From assembly GCF_001905905.1 (NCBI RefSeq), contig NZ_LIVT01000006.1, forward strand, positions 237,723-301,722: a DNA stretch of 64,000 bases, given 5' to 3'. Below are positions 35,125-44,023 of this stretch, in pieces (within the stretch, counting starts at the first letter, position 1; the number at the start of each line of letters is the position of its first letter). Under the pieces are notes generated by a model. That model did not search any database. It worked only from the letters and a program-made list of their open reading frames with translations, and had not been told where the DNA came from. This DNA is from Streptomyces sp. CB02366. Lineage in GTDB: Bacteria > Actinomycetota > Actinomycetes > Streptomycetales > Streptomycetaceae. Made by a program: the position numbers and the translations under genes.

Positions 35125-36074
35125 GCCGCGCCGTGGAGGGACAGACGACGTCCATGTCGCCGCCGGTGCAGGCCGCATACAGTTACTGCGAGGCCGTCAC
35201 CGGACAGCAGGCCCGTAACTTCGCCTACGGCATCAGGCTGCTGCCGAACGAGAAGCGGCAGGCCATGTCGGCGCTGTACGCCTTCTCCCGCCGCGTCGAC
35301 GACATCGGCGACGGGGAACTGGACCCGGAGACCAAGCGGGCCCGGTTGGAGAGCACCCGCGAACTGCTGGAACGCGTCCGCAAGGACGCCGTCGACGAGG
35401 ACGACACCGACCCGGTGGCCGTCGCGCTGGCCGACGCCGCCCGCCGCTTCCCGCTCCCGCTCGGCGGGCTCGACGAGCTGATCGACGGCGTCCTGATGGA
35501 CGTGCGGGGCGCCACCTACGAGACGTGGGACGACCTCAAGGCCTACTGCCGGTGCGTGGCCGGGGCCATCGGACGCCTCAGCCTCGGCGTCTTCGGCACC
35601 TCGCCCGGCGCCCCCGGGGCCGAGCGCGCCGCGGAGTACGCCGACACCCTCGGCCTCGCCCTCCAGCTCACCAACATCCTGCGCGACGTCCGCGAGGACG
35701 CCGGCAACGGCCGCACCTACCTGCCCGCCGACGACCTGGCCAAATTCGGCTGCTCGGCCGGCTTCGACCGCACCACCCCGCCCGCCGGCTCCGACTTCGC
35801 CGGCCTCGTCCACTTCGAGGCCCGCCGGGCCCGCGCCCTGTTCGCCGAGGGCTACCGGCTGCTGCCGATGCTCGACCGCCGCAGCGGCGCGTGCGTCGCG
35901 GCGATGGCCGGCATCTACCGGCGCCTCCTCGACCGGATCGAACGCGACCCCGAGGCCGTCCTGCGCGGCCGGGTCTCGCTGCCCGGCCACGAGAAGGCGT
36001 ACGTCGCGGTGCGCGGCCTGTCCGGACTGGACACCCGCCACGTCTCCCGTCTCACCTCCAGGGGGCGGGCCTGA
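35121..36074 (+). CDS. hpnD: Presqualene diphosphate synthase HpnD
   Basis: 317-aa prenyl synthase joining two farnesyl diphosphates to presqualene diphosphate. Motifs: YCEAVTGQQARNFAYGIRLLP, first Asp-rich RRVDDIGDGEL, YCRCVAGAIGRLSLGVFG, and second Asp-rich NILRDVREDAGNGRTYLPADD. GTG 35121 follows GGAGAGAG and overlaps the hpnC stop by four bases; the longer open frame upstream has no similarity. Its stop overlaps the ATG of a 40-codon frame (TGATG) that bridges to hpnE. Confidence 0.95.
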   Translation: MSRAVEGQTTSMSPPVQAAYSYCEAVTGQQARNFAYGIRLLPNEKRQAMSALYAFSRRVDDIGDGELDPETKRARLESTRELLERVRKDAVDEDDTDPVAVALADAARRFPLPLGGLDELIDGVLMDVRGATYETWDDLKAYCRCVAGAIGRLSLGVFGTSPGAPGAERAAEYADTLGLALQLTNILRDVREDAGNGRTYLPADDLAKFGCSAGFDRTTPPAGSDFAGLVHFEARRARALFAEGYRLLPMLDRRSGACVAAMAGIYRRLLDRIERDPEAVLRGRVSLPGHEKAYVAVRGLSGLDTRHVSRLTSRGRA

Positions 36075-36196
36075 TGTCCCCGCACGGCTCCGCTCCCCGG
36101 GCAACCCTCCGGTGGCCCCACGCGTCACCGACTGCGACGATCCTCATGGTGAGCGCCCGGAACAGGGCCACCGTCCGGCGAGAGGGGCAGGCATGA
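36074..36196 (+). CDS. Small protein (40 aa), possibly DUF6380
   Basis: 40-aa basic reading frame that fills the gap between hpnD and hpnE exactly: its ATG overlaps the hpnD stop (TGATG) and its TGA overlaps the hpnE start (ATGA). The sequence has RATLRW...ASPTATI, which resembles what I recall of the small Streptomyces DUF6380 proteins (RATLRxxxASLTAT). No signal peptide or membrane helix. A related but broken sequence occurs near 9727. The double overlap suggests translation for coupling, whether or not the peptide itself has a function. Confidence 0.5.
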   Translation: MSPHGSAPRATLRWPHASPTATILMVSARNRATVRREGQA

Positions 36197-37578
36197 GCGA
36201 CGAGAGCGCGCGCCCCGTCGGCGTCGTCGTCGGCGGCGGCCTCGCCGGCGTCACCGCGGCGCTCCGGCTCGCCGACGCCGGACTCGACGTGACCCTGCTG
36301 GAGGGCCGCCCCCGCCTCGGCGGCCTCGCCTTCTCCTTCCAGCGCGGCGACCTCACCGTCGACAACGGCCAGCACGTCTACCTGCGCTGCTGCACCGGCT
36401 ACCGCTGGTTCCTCGACCGGATCGACGGCACCCGCCTGGCCCCCCTCCAGGACCGCCTCGACGTGCCCGTGCTGGACGTCGGCCGGGCCGCCGGGCCCCG
36501 CCTGGGACGGCTGCGCCGCACCGCCCTGCCGGTGCCCTTCCACCTGGCCGGCGGGCTCGCGGCCTACCCGCACCTCTCCCTCGCCGAGAAGGCGGGCGTG
36601 GGGCGCGCCGCCCTCGCGCTGGGCCGCCTGGACCCCGCCGACCCCGAGCTGGACCGGATCGACTTCGCCACCTGGCTGCGCCGCAACGGCCAGTCCGAAC
36701 GGACCATCGAAGCGCTCTGGGACCTCGTCGGCGTCGCCACGCTGAACGCCACCGCCCCGAACGCCTCCATGGCGCTCGCGGCGAAGGTCTTCCGGACCGG
36801 CCTGCTCTCCGATCCCGGCGCCGCCGACATCGGCTGGGCCGCCGTGCCGCTCGGCGACCTGCACGACACCCTCGCCCGCAAGGCGCTGGACACCGCGGGC
36901 GTCCGCACCGAGCTGCGCGCCAAGGCCGGCTCCCTCACCCGCACCGAGGACGGCCGCTGGACCGTGGAGCGCGCGGGGGAGCGGATCACCGCCGACACCG
37001 TCGTGCTCGCCGTCCCGCAGACCGAGACCCACGCCCTGCTGCCCGCCGGCGCGCTGGACGAACCCGAGCTGCTGCTCGACATCGACAACGCGCCCATCCT
37101 GAACGTGCACGTCGTCTACGACCGCAAGGTGCTGCGCAGGCCGTTCTTCGCCGCGATCGGCTCCCCGGTCCAGTGGGTCTTCGACCGCACCCACTCCTCG
37201 GGGCTGACCGGCCCCGGACAGTACCTGGCCGTCTCGCAGTCGGCCGCCCAGGACGAGATCGACCTGCCCGTCGCCGAACTGCGCGCCCGCTACCTGCCCG
37301 AGCTGGAGCGGCTGCTGCCCGCCACGCGCGGCGCGGGCATCCGCGACTTCTTCGTCACCCGGGAGCGCACCGCGACCTTCGCGCCCGCCCCGGGCGTCGG
37401 ACGGCTGCGCCCCGGCCCCCGCACCCGGCTGCCCGGCCTCCAGCTGGCGGGGGCCTGGACCGACACCGGCTGGCCCGCGACGATGGAGGGCGCCGTGCGC
37501 AGCGGCGCCGCCGCCGCCGACGCGGCCCTCCACGGCCTCGGCCGCCCCCCAGGACATCCGCTGCAGGAGGCGGCATGA
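36193..37578 (+). CDS. hpnE: Hydroxysqualene dehydroxylase HpnE
   Basis: 461-aa FAD-dependent amine-oxidase-type enzyme that reduces hydroxysqualene to squalene, completing the HpnCDE route. N-terminal flavin motif VGVVVGGGLAGVTAALRLADAG followed by LEGRPRLGG; middle segment ALWDLVGVATLNATAPNASM; C-terminal flavin region LPGLQLAGAWTDTGWPATMEGAVRSG. ATG 36193 follows GAGAGGGGCAGGC. It overlaps the small frame before it and the polyprenyl synthase after it (ATGA at both), so it is in the same transcript. Confidence 0.95.
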   Translation: MSDESARPVGVVVGGGLAGVTAALRLADAGLDVTLLEGRPRLGGLAFSFQRGDLTVDNGQHVYLRCCTGYRWFLDRIDGTRLAPLQDRLDVPVLDVGRAAGPRLGRLRRTALPVPFHLAGGLAAYPHLSLAEKAGVGRAALALGRLDPADPELDRIDFATWLRRNGQSERTIEALWDLVGVATLNATAPNASMALAAKVFRTGLLSDPGAADIGWAAVPLGDLHDTLARKALDTAGVRTELRAKAGSLTRTEDGRWTVERAGERITADTVVLAVPQTETHALLPAGALDEPELLLDIDNAPILNVHVVYDRKVLRRPFFAAIGSPVQWVFDRTHSSGLTGPGQYLAVSQSAAQDEIDLPVAELRARYLPELERLLPATRGAGIRDFFVTRERTATFAPAPGVGRLRPGPRTRLPGLQLAGAWTDTGWPATMEGAVRSGAAAADAALHGLGRPPGHPLQEAA

Positions 37579-38678
37579 GCAGTACCACCGGAACAAGAGG
37601 AGAGTCAGTGACCCCGGCGAATCCGGCTGTCGACACCGTGGCGGACACCGCGGACGTCACCGCGCTTCTGGAGCGCGGACGAGCCCTGTCAGCGCCGGTC
37701 CTGCGGGCCGCCGTGGACCGGCTCGCACCGCCCATGGACACCGTGGCCGCCTACCACTTCGGCTGGATCGACGCCGAGGGGCGGCCCTCGGACGGCGACG
37801 GCGGCAAGGCCGTGCGCCCCGCGCTCGCCCTGCTGTCCGCCGAGGCGGCGGGCGCCCCCGCCGAGGCCGGCATCCCCGGCGCCGTGGCCGTCGAACTCGT
37901 GCACAACTTCTCGCTGCTGCACGACGACCTGATGGACGGCGACGAGCAGCGCCGCCACCGCGACACCGTCTGGAAGGTGCACGGACCCGCCCAGGCGATC
38001 CTGGTCGGCGACGCGCTCTTCGCGCTCGCCTACGACCTGCTGCTGGAGCTCGGCACGGCCGAGGCGGGCCGCGCGGCCCGCCGGCTGACCACCGCCAGCC
38101 GCAAGCTCATCGACGGGCAGGCCCAGGACATCTCCTACGAGCACCGCGAGCGGGTCACCGTCGAGGAGTGCCTGGAGATGGAGGGCAACAAGACCGGCGC
38201 CCTGCTGGCCTGCGCGGTCTCCATCGGTGCGGTCCTCGGCGGCGCCGACGACCGCACCGCCGACACCCTGGAGGCGTACGGCTACCACCTCGGTCTCGCC
38301 TTCCAGGCCGTCGACGACCTGCTCGGCATCTGGGGCGACCCGGAGTCCACCGGCAAGCAGACCTGGAGCGACCTGCGCCAGCGCAAGAAGTCCCTGCCCG
38401 TCGTGGCGGCGCTCGCCGCCGGCGGCGAGGCATCCGAGCGGCTGGGCGAACTGCTCGCCGCCGATGCCAAGAGCAACGACTTCGACAGCTTCTCCGAAGA
38501 GGAGTTCGCCGCCCGCGCGGCGCTCATCGAGGAGGCGGGCGGACGCGAGTGGACCGCCCGGGAAGCCCGTCGTCAGCACGCGATCGCCATCGAGGCGCTG
38601 CACGCCGTGGACATGCCGCCCCGGGTGCGCGCACAGCTCACCGAGCTCGCCGACTTCGTGGTGGTACGCAAGAGATGA
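37575..38678 (+). CDS. Polyprenyl diphosphate synthase (FPP/GGPP synthase type) of the hopanoid operon
   Basis: 367-aa trans-prenyl synthase. First Asp-rich motif LLHDDLMDGDEQRR (DDxxD without the two-residue insertion of bacterial type II FPP synthases), second QAVDDLLGIWGD, plus the K/R of GGKAVRP and GNKTGAL. Phe five residues before the first motif (HNFSLLHDD) tends to limit chain length; together with its place next to hpnC/D this favours farnesyl diphosphate, though relatives are often annotated as GGPP synthases. ATG 37575 overlaps the hpnE stop; GTG 37608, with GGAGAG before it, is an alternative start. Confidence 0.9.
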   Translation: MSSTTGTRGESVTPANPAVDTVADTADVTALLERGRALSAPVLRAAVDRLAPPMDTVAAYHFGWIDAEGRPSDGDGGKAVRPALALLSAEAAGAPAEAGIPGAVAVELVHNFSLLHDDLMDGDEQRRHRDTVWKVHGPAQAILVGDALFALAYDLLLELGTAEAGRAARRLTTASRKLIDGQAQDISYEHRERVTVEECLEMEGNKTGALLACAVSIGAVLGGADDRTADTLEAYGYHLGLAFQAVDDLLGIWGDPESTGKQTWSDLRQRKKSLPVVAALAAGGEASERLGELLAADAKSNDFDSFSEEEFAARAALIEEAGGREWTAREARRQHAIAIEALHAVDMPPRVRAQLTELADFVVVRKR

Positions 38679-38785
38679 CCACGCTTCGCATATGACTCGC
38701 AGTCGCCGGCCGGCGCCCCTGACGGGGCGTCGGCCGACGGTGACCCCAGCACAGCAGAGAACCGACTGCACGTAAGGGGAAGCTC

Positions 38786-40786
38786 ATGACAGCGACGACC
38801 GACGGATCGACCGGGGCCGCGAACCCCGCCGGGGCCACGGCCCACGGTCCGACCGACACGACCACCGCCGCGGACGACGTCACCGCCGCCGCGCGACGGG
38901 CCGCGGAACGCTCGATGGAGCACCTCCTCGGCAGACAGGACGAGCAGGGCTGGTGGAAGGGCGACCTCGCCACCAACGTCACGATGGACGCCGAGGACCT
39001 GCTCCTGCGCCAGTTCCTCGGCATCCAGGACCCCCGGACCACTCGGGCGGCCGCCCTCTTCATCCGCGGCGAACAGCTCGGCGACGGCACCTGGAACACC
39101 TTCTACGGGGGGCCCGGCGACCTCTCCGCCACCATCGAGGCGTACGTCGCCCTGAGACTGGCCGGGGACCGCCCCGACGAACCGCACATGGCACGCGCCT
39201 CCGGCTGGATCCGGGAGCAGGGCGGCATCGCCGCCGCCCGTGTCTTCACCCGCATCTGGCTCGCCCTGTTCGGCTGGTGGAAATGGGACGACCTCCCCGA
39301 ACTGCCGCCCGAGCTGATGTTCTTCCCCAAGTGGGTCCCGCTCAACATCTACGATTTCGGCTGCTGGGCCCGGCAGACCATCGTGCCGCTCACCATCGTC
39401 TCCGCGAAGCGCCCGGTACGCCCCGCGCCCTTCCCCCTGGACGAGCTGCACACCGACCCGGACCACCCGAACCCGCCCAGGAAGCTCGCCCCGCCCACCA
39501 GTTGGGACGGGCTCTTCCAACGCCTCGACAAGGGGCTGCACCTCTACCACAAGGTCGCCCCGCGTCCGGTGCGCCGGATCGCGATGAACATGGCCGCCCG
39601 GTGGATCATCGAGCGCCAGGAGAACGACGGCTGCTGGGGCGGGATCCAGCCGCCCGCCGTCTACTCCGTCATCGCCCTGCACCTCCTCGGCTACGACCTC
39701 GACCACCCGGTGATGAAGGCGGGCCTGGCCTCCCTCGACCGCTTCGCCGTGTGGCGCGAGGACGGCGCCCGTATGGTCGAGGCGTGCCAGTCGCCCGTCT
39801 GGGACACCTGCCTGGCCACCATCGCCCTGGCCGACGCCGGACTCAGACCCGACCACCCCGCTCTGGTGAAGGCGGCGGACTGGATGCTGGCCGAGGAGAT
39901 CACCCGTCCCGGAGACTGGTCGGTACGCAAGCCCGAACTCGCCCCCGGCGGATGGGCGTTCGAGTTCCACAACGACAACTACCCCGACATCGACGACACC
40001 GCCGAAGTCGTCCTGGCGCTGCGCCGGGTGCGCCACCCCGATCCCGCCCGCCTGGAGGCGGCCATCGCGCGCGGGGTCCGCTGGAGCCTCGGCATGCAGT
40101 CCCGGAACGGGGCCTGGGGCGCGTTCGACGCCGACAACACCAGCGCCTTCCCCAACCGCCTCCCGTTCTGCGACTTCGGGGAGGTCATCGACCCGCCCTC
40201 GGCCGACGTCACCGGCCATGTCGTGGAGATGCTCGCCGTCGAGGGGCTCGCGCGCCACCCCCGTACCCGCGAGGGCGTCGAGTGGCTGCTCGCCGAACAG
40301 GAGGCGTGCGGCGCCTGGTTCGGCCGCTGGGGCGTCAACTACGTCTACGGCACCGGGTCCGTGGTGCCCGCCCTGATCGCCGCCGGACTGCCCGCCGGGC
40401 ACCCCGCGATCCGCCGGGCCGTCGCCTGGCTGGAGTCCGTCCAGAACGACGACGGCGGCTGGGGCGAGGACCTGCGCTCCTACCAGGAGGAGAAGTGGAT
40501 CGGGCACGGCGAGTCCACCGCCTCCCAGACCGCCTGGGCCCTGCTCGCCCTCCTCGCCGCGGGCCGCCGGGACACCCCTTCCGTCGCCCGGGGCGTGCGG
40601 TGGCTGACCGAGGCGCAGCAGGCCGACGGCTCCTGGGACGAGCCCTATTTCACCGGCACCGGTTTCCCCTGGGACTTCTCCATCAACTACCACCTCTACC
40701 GCCAGGTCTTCCCCCTCACCGCACTCGGCCGCTTCGTGCACGGCGAGCCCTTCGCCCCCCGCGCGGACGCCGCCGAGGGGGCCTGA
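38786..40786 (+). CDS. shc: Squalene-hopene cyclase
   Basis: 666-aa monotopic membrane cyclase that folds squalene into hopene/hopanol. The protonating DxDD motif is DIDDTAEVV near residue 402. QW repeats are seen along both domains (QDEQGWWKGDL, QLGDGTWNTFYGGPGDLS, QENDGCWGGIQ, QSRNGAWGAFD, QNDDGGWGED, QQADGSWDE). The length is typical. The first 40 residues are an Ala/Thr-rich extension as in other Streptomyces. ATG 38786 has AAGGGG upstream; a 107-base gap divides it from the prenyl synthase. The product hopene is the substrate of HpnH further down the operon. Confidence 0.97.
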   Translation: MTATTDGSTGAANPAGATAHGPTDTTTAADDVTAAARRAAERSMEHLLGRQDEQGWWKGDLATNVTMDAEDLLLRQFLGIQDPRTTRAAALFIRGEQLGDGTWNTFYGGPGDLSATIEAYVALRLAGDRPDEPHMARASGWIREQGGIAAARVFTRIWLALFGWWKWDDLPELPPELMFFPKWVPLNIYDFGCWARQTIVPLTIVSAKRPVRPAPFPLDELHTDPDHPNPPRKLAPPTSWDGLFQRLDKGLHLYHKVAPRPVRRIAMNMAARWIIERQENDGCWGGIQPPAVYSVIALHLLGYDLDHPVMKAGLASLDRFAVWREDGARMVEACQSPVWDTCLATIALADAGLRPDHPALVKAADWMLAEEITRPGDWSVRKPELAPGGWAFEFHNDNYPDIDDTAEVVLALRRVRHPDPARLEAAIARGVRWSLGMQSRNGAWGAFDADNTSAFPNRLPFCDFGEVIDPPSADVTGHVVEMLAVEGLARHPRTREGVEWLLAEQEACGAWFGRWGVNYVYGTGSVVPALIAAGLPAGHPAIRRAVAWLESVQNDDGGWGEDLRSYQEEKWIGHGESTASQTAWALLALLAAGRRDTPSVARGVRWLTEAQQADGSWDEPYFTGTGFPWDFSINYHLYRQVFPLTALGRFVHGEPFAPRADAAEGA

Positions 40787-41433
40787 TGAGCGACCCGCGA
40801 GAGCCCGGGGGCCCGGCGGCGCCGCTGTTGGTCGCCTGTGCCCTGGGTATCGAGCAGGCGGCCCTGCGCAGCGGCAGGAGCACCCCGGGCACGCTCCGGG
40901 TGCTGCGCACCGGGATGGGGCCGCGGGCGGCGGAGGCGGCCGTGGCGCGGGCCCTGGGCCCCGACGGGGTTCCCGAGGCGGCGGTGATGGCCTCCGGCTT
41001 CTGCGCGGGCCTCGCGCCGGGGATGCACCCCGGGGACCTCGTCGTCGCCGAGGAGACCCGCGACGCCGACGGCACCACCCCCTGCACGGGCACCGGCGTC
41101 CTGGTCGCCGCCCTGTCCCGCGCTTTCCCCGGCCGCCGGGTCCACACCGGCCCGCTCACCGGATCCGACCACGTCGTACGGGGGCCCGAGCGGGCCGCGC
41201 TGCGGTCGGGCGGGGCCATCGCGGTCGACATGGAGTCCGCCGCGACACTGCGTACAGCCCTGTGCCACGGGCCCCGCCCGGTTGCGGCCGTCCGAGTGGT
41301 CGTGGACGCTCCAGAGCATGAGCTCGTCCGCATCGGCACCGTACGCGGTGGAATATCGGCGTTCATCGTTCTTCGTGCCGTCCTTCCGGCTTTCCACGAA
41401 TGGCACCGATCCTCAACGCTCCCCAGGAGGTGA
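40786..41433 (+). CDS. hpnG: Hopanoid-associated nucleoside phosphorylase HpnG
   Basis: 215-aa member of the purine nucleoside phosphorylase/MTAN fold. HpnG removes adenine from adenosylhopane, giving ribosylhopane. Seen are LLVACALGIEQAAL, VMASGFCAGLAPGMHPGDLVVA and the conserved VDMESAATL (the ribose-binding Met-Glu). The ATG overlaps the shc stop (TGATG), so it is co-translated. It precedes hpnH, which makes its substrate. Confidence 0.88.
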   Translation: MSDPREPGGPAAPLLVACALGIEQAALRSGRSTPGTLRVLRTGMGPRAAEAAVARALGPDGVPEAAVMASGFCAGLAPGMHPGDLVVAEETRDADGTTPCTGTGVLVAALSRAFPGRRVHTGPLTGSDHVVRGPERAALRSGGAIAVDMESAATLRTALCHGPRPVAAVRVVVDAPEHELVRIGTVRGGISAFIVLRAVLPAFHEWHRSSTLPRR

Positions 41434-41438
41434 GCCAG

Positions 41439-42458
41439 ATGGCCATGCCGCTCCGTCAGTCCATCAAGGTCGCGACGTATCTCTTCGGACAGAAGCTCCG
41501 CAAGCGTGAGAAGTTCCCGCTGATCGTCGAGCTGGAGCCGTTGTTCGCCTGCAACCTCGCCTGCGAGGGCTGCGGGAAGATCCAGCACCCGGCCGGTGTG
41601 CTGAAGCAGCGCATGCCGGTCGCCCAGGCGGTGGGCGCGGTGCTCGAATCCGGGGCCCCCATGGTCTCCATCGCCGGCGGCGAGCCGCTGATGCACCCGC
41701 AGATCGACGAGATCGTGCGCCAGCTCGTCGCGCGGAAGAAGTACGTCTTCCTCTGCACCAACGCGATGCTGATGCGCAAGAAGCTCGACAAGTTCACCCC
41801 GTCCCCGTACTTCGCCTTCGCGGTGCACATCGACGGACTGCGCGAGCGGCACGACGAGTCGGTCGCCAAGGAGGGCGTCTTCGACGAGGCCGTCGCCGCG
41901 ATGAAGGAGGCCAAGCGGCGTGGCTTCCGCGTCACCACCAACTCCACCTTCTTCAACACCGACACCCCGCAGACCATCATCGAGGTGCTCGACTACCTCA
42001 ACGACGACCTGCACGTCGACGAGATGATGATCTCGCCCGCCTACGCCTACGAGAAGGCCCCCGACCAGGAGCACTTCCTCGGCGTCGAGCAGACCCGCGA
42101 GCTGTTCAAGAAGGCTTTCGCGGGCGGCAACCGGGCCCGCTGGCGGCTCAACCACTCGCCGCTCTTCCTGGACTTCCTGGAGGGCAAGGCGGACTTCCCG
42201 TGCACCGCCTGGGCGATTCCCAACTACTCCCTCTTCGGCTGGCAGCGCCCCTGCTACCTCATGAACGACGGTTACGTACCGACGTACCGGCAGCTCGTCG
42301 AGGAGACCGACTGGGACAAGTACGGCCGGGGCAAGGACCCTCGCTGCGCCAACTGCATGGCGCACTGCGGCTACGAGCCCACGGCGGTGCTGGCCACCAT
42401 GGGATCCCTCAAGGAGTCCCTGCGCGCGGCGCGGGAGACCGTCACCAGCAACCGGTGA
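41439..42458 (+). CDS. hpnH: Adenosyl-hopene transferase HpnH (radical SAM)
   Basis: 339-aa radical SAM enzyme that adds the 5'-deoxyadenosyl group to hopene. The iron-sulfur ligands are C38, C42 and C45 in CNLACEGC, one of the few families with CxxxCxxC in the form CNLxCxGC; further markers are SIAGGEPLMHP and the C-terminal Cys set CANCMAHCGYEPTA. ATG 41439 stands 8 bases after a perfect AGGAGG, itself within the 3' end of hpnG; the upstream ATG 41400 is not needed. Confidence 0.96.
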   Translation: MAMPLRQSIKVATYLFGQKLRKREKFPLIVELEPLFACNLACEGCGKIQHPAGVLKQRMPVAQAVGAVLESGAPMVSIAGGEPLMHPQIDEIVRQLVARKKYVFLCTNAMLMRKKLDKFTPSPYFAFAVHIDGLRERHDESVAKEGVFDEAVAAMKEAKRRGFRVTTNSTFFNTDTPQTIIEVLDYLNDDLHVDEMMISPAYAYEKAPDQEHFLGVEQTRELFKKAFAGGNRARWRLNHSPLFLDFLEGKADFPCTAWAIPNYSLFGWQRPCYLMNDGYVPTYRQLVEETDWDKYGRGKDPRCANCMAHCGYEPTAVLATMGSLKESLRAARETVTSNR

Positions 42459-42548
42459 GCCGATGACCGACGCGGCGGGTCCGGCCGCCACGGCTTCCCC
42501 GGGACGGCCGGACCCGCGCACCAGCACGTGGAAGGAGAAGAGCGGGCG

Positions 42549-43946
42549 ATGACGGACGGCGGACGCCAGGGCTTCGACCTGGCACGGCTCCTCGCCGAGC
42601 GCGGGGCCGAGCGGTACGACCTGCACGCGCGCCACCTCAACCACCAGCTGCCGCGCATGCTGCACACCATCGGCTTCGACAAGGTCTACGAGCGGGCCGA
42701 GGGGGCGTACTTCTGGGACGCGGAGGGCGACGACTACCTCGACATGCTCGCCGGGTTCGGCGTCATGGGCCTCGGCCGCCACCACCCCGTCGTCCGGCGG
42801 GCCCTGCACGACGTGCTGGACGCCCGGCTCGCCGACCTCACCCGTTTCGACTGCCAGCCGCTGCCCGGCCTCCTCGCCGAGAAGCTGCTGGCCCACAGCC
42901 CGCATCTGGACCGGGTCTTCTTCGGGAACAGCGGCACGGAGGCGGTCGAGACGGCGCTGAAGTTCGCGCGGTACGCCACCGGGAAGCCCAGGGTCCTCTA
43001 CTGCGACCACGCCTTCCACGGGCTGACCACCGGGTCCCTGTCGGTCAACGGGGAGCGCGGCTTCCGCGACGGCTTCGCCCCGCTGCTGCCCGACACGGCC
43101 GTCGCGCTCGGGGACCTGGACGCGCTGCGCCGCGAGCTGGGGCGGGGCGACGTGGCGGCGCTGGTCGTCGAGCCCATCCAGGGCAAGGGCGTGCACGCGG
43201 CCCCGCCCGGTTATCTGCGCGAGGCGCAGGAGCTGCTGCACCGGCACCGGGCGCTCCTGATCGCCGACGAGGTCCAGACGGGCCTGGGCCGGACCGGGGA
43301 CTTCTACGCCTACCAGCACGAGGAGGGCGTGGAACCCGACCTGGTGTGCGTGGCCAAGGCGCTCTCCGGCGGCTATGTGCCGGTCGGCGCGACCCTCGGC
43401 AAGGACTGGATCTTCCGCAAGGTCTACTCCTCGATGGACCGGGTCCTCGTCCACTCCGCCAGCTTCGGCTCCAACGCCCAGGCGATGGCGGCCGGGCTCG
43501 CCGTCCTGGCGGTCATGGAGGACGAGGAGATCGTCGCGAACGCCCGCCGCACCGGGGACCTGCTGCGCGAGCGGCTGACGGCCCTGGTGGACCGCTACGA
43601 GCTGCTGCACGAGGTGCGCGGGCGCGGGCTGATGATCGGCATCGAGTTCGGCCGGCCCGCCTCGCTGAAGCTCCGCAGCCGCTGGACCGTGCTCCAGGCG
43701 GCCCGCAAGGGCCTCTTCGCCCAGATGGTCGTGGTACCGCTGCTCCGGAAGCACCGCATCCTCACCCAGGTGTCCGGCGACCACCTGGAGGTGATCAAGC
43801 TGATTCCGCCGCTGATCATCGGGGAGGCGGAGGTGGACCGCTTCGTGACGGCGTTCACCTCCGTCATGGACGACGCGCACAACGGCGGTGGACTGATGTG
43901 GGACTTCGGCCGGACGCTGGTCAAGCAGGCGGTGGCCGACCGCTGA
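42549..43946 (+). CDS. hpnO: Aminobacteriohopanetriol synthase-type aminotransferase HpnO
   Basis: 465-aa class III PLP aminotransferase. PLP-lysine K270 in VAKALSGGYVPVGA; FFGNSGTEAVETALKFAR binds the phosphate; LIADEVQTGLGRTG gives the PLP Asp. In hopanoid operons this enzyme aminates ribosylhopane to aminobacteriohopanetriol, the last step coded here. ATG 42549 follows GAAGGAGAAG; an in-frame ATG 21 bases upstream is less well placed. It ends the operon; a regulator gene with its own operator follows. Confidence 0.92.
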   Translation: MTDGGRQGFDLARLLAERGAERYDLHARHLNHQLPRMLHTIGFDKVYERAEGAYFWDAEGDDYLDMLAGFGVMGLGRHHPVVRRALHDVLDARLADLTRFDCQPLPGLLAEKLLAHSPHLDRVFFGNSGTEAVETALKFARYATGKPRVLYCDHAFHGLTTGSLSVNGERGFRDGFAPLLPDTAVALGDLDALRRELGRGDVAALVVEPIQGKGVHAAPPGYLREAQELLHRHRALLIADEVQTGLGRTGDFYAYQHEEGVEPDLVCVAKALSGGYVPVGATLGKDWIFRKVYSSMDRVLVHSASFGSNAQAMAAGLAVLAVMEDEEIVANARRTGDLLRERLTALVDRYELLHEVRGRGLMIGIEFGRPASLKLRSRWTVLQAARKGLFAQMVVVPLLRKHRILTQVSGDHLEVIKLIPPLIIGEAEVDRFVTAFTSVMDDAHNGGGLMWDFGRTLVKQAVADR

Positions 43947-43968
43947 CCGGTCCGGGAGCCGATCGCTA

Positions 43969-44003
43969 TTGCCTCCGAGGCAAGTTATTTGCCTCTGGGG
44001 AAA
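43969..44003 (+). promoter_or_regulatory. Tandem palindromic operator before the XRE-cupin gene
   Basis: TTGCCTCCGAGGCAA (43969-43983) is a perfect 15-base dyad. TTGCCTCTGGGGAAA (43989-44003) repeats the left half with a weaker right half. Centres are 20 bases apart, about two helical turns, and 20-40 bases before the start codon. The layout fits autoregulation by the dimeric helix-turn-helix protein encoded next. Confidence 0.65.
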
Positions 44004-44023
44004 TATCCTGGCCCAATGGTTTC

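Noticed and set aside
38692..38775. 27-codon frame in the gap between the prenyl synthase and shc
   Set aside because: No ribosome site and no overlap with either neighbour; only a faint likeness to the 40-codon frame between hpnD and hpnE.
38573..43880. Two very long minus-strand frames opposite shc and hpnG-hpnO
   Set aside because: Shadows of well-defined hopanoid genes.
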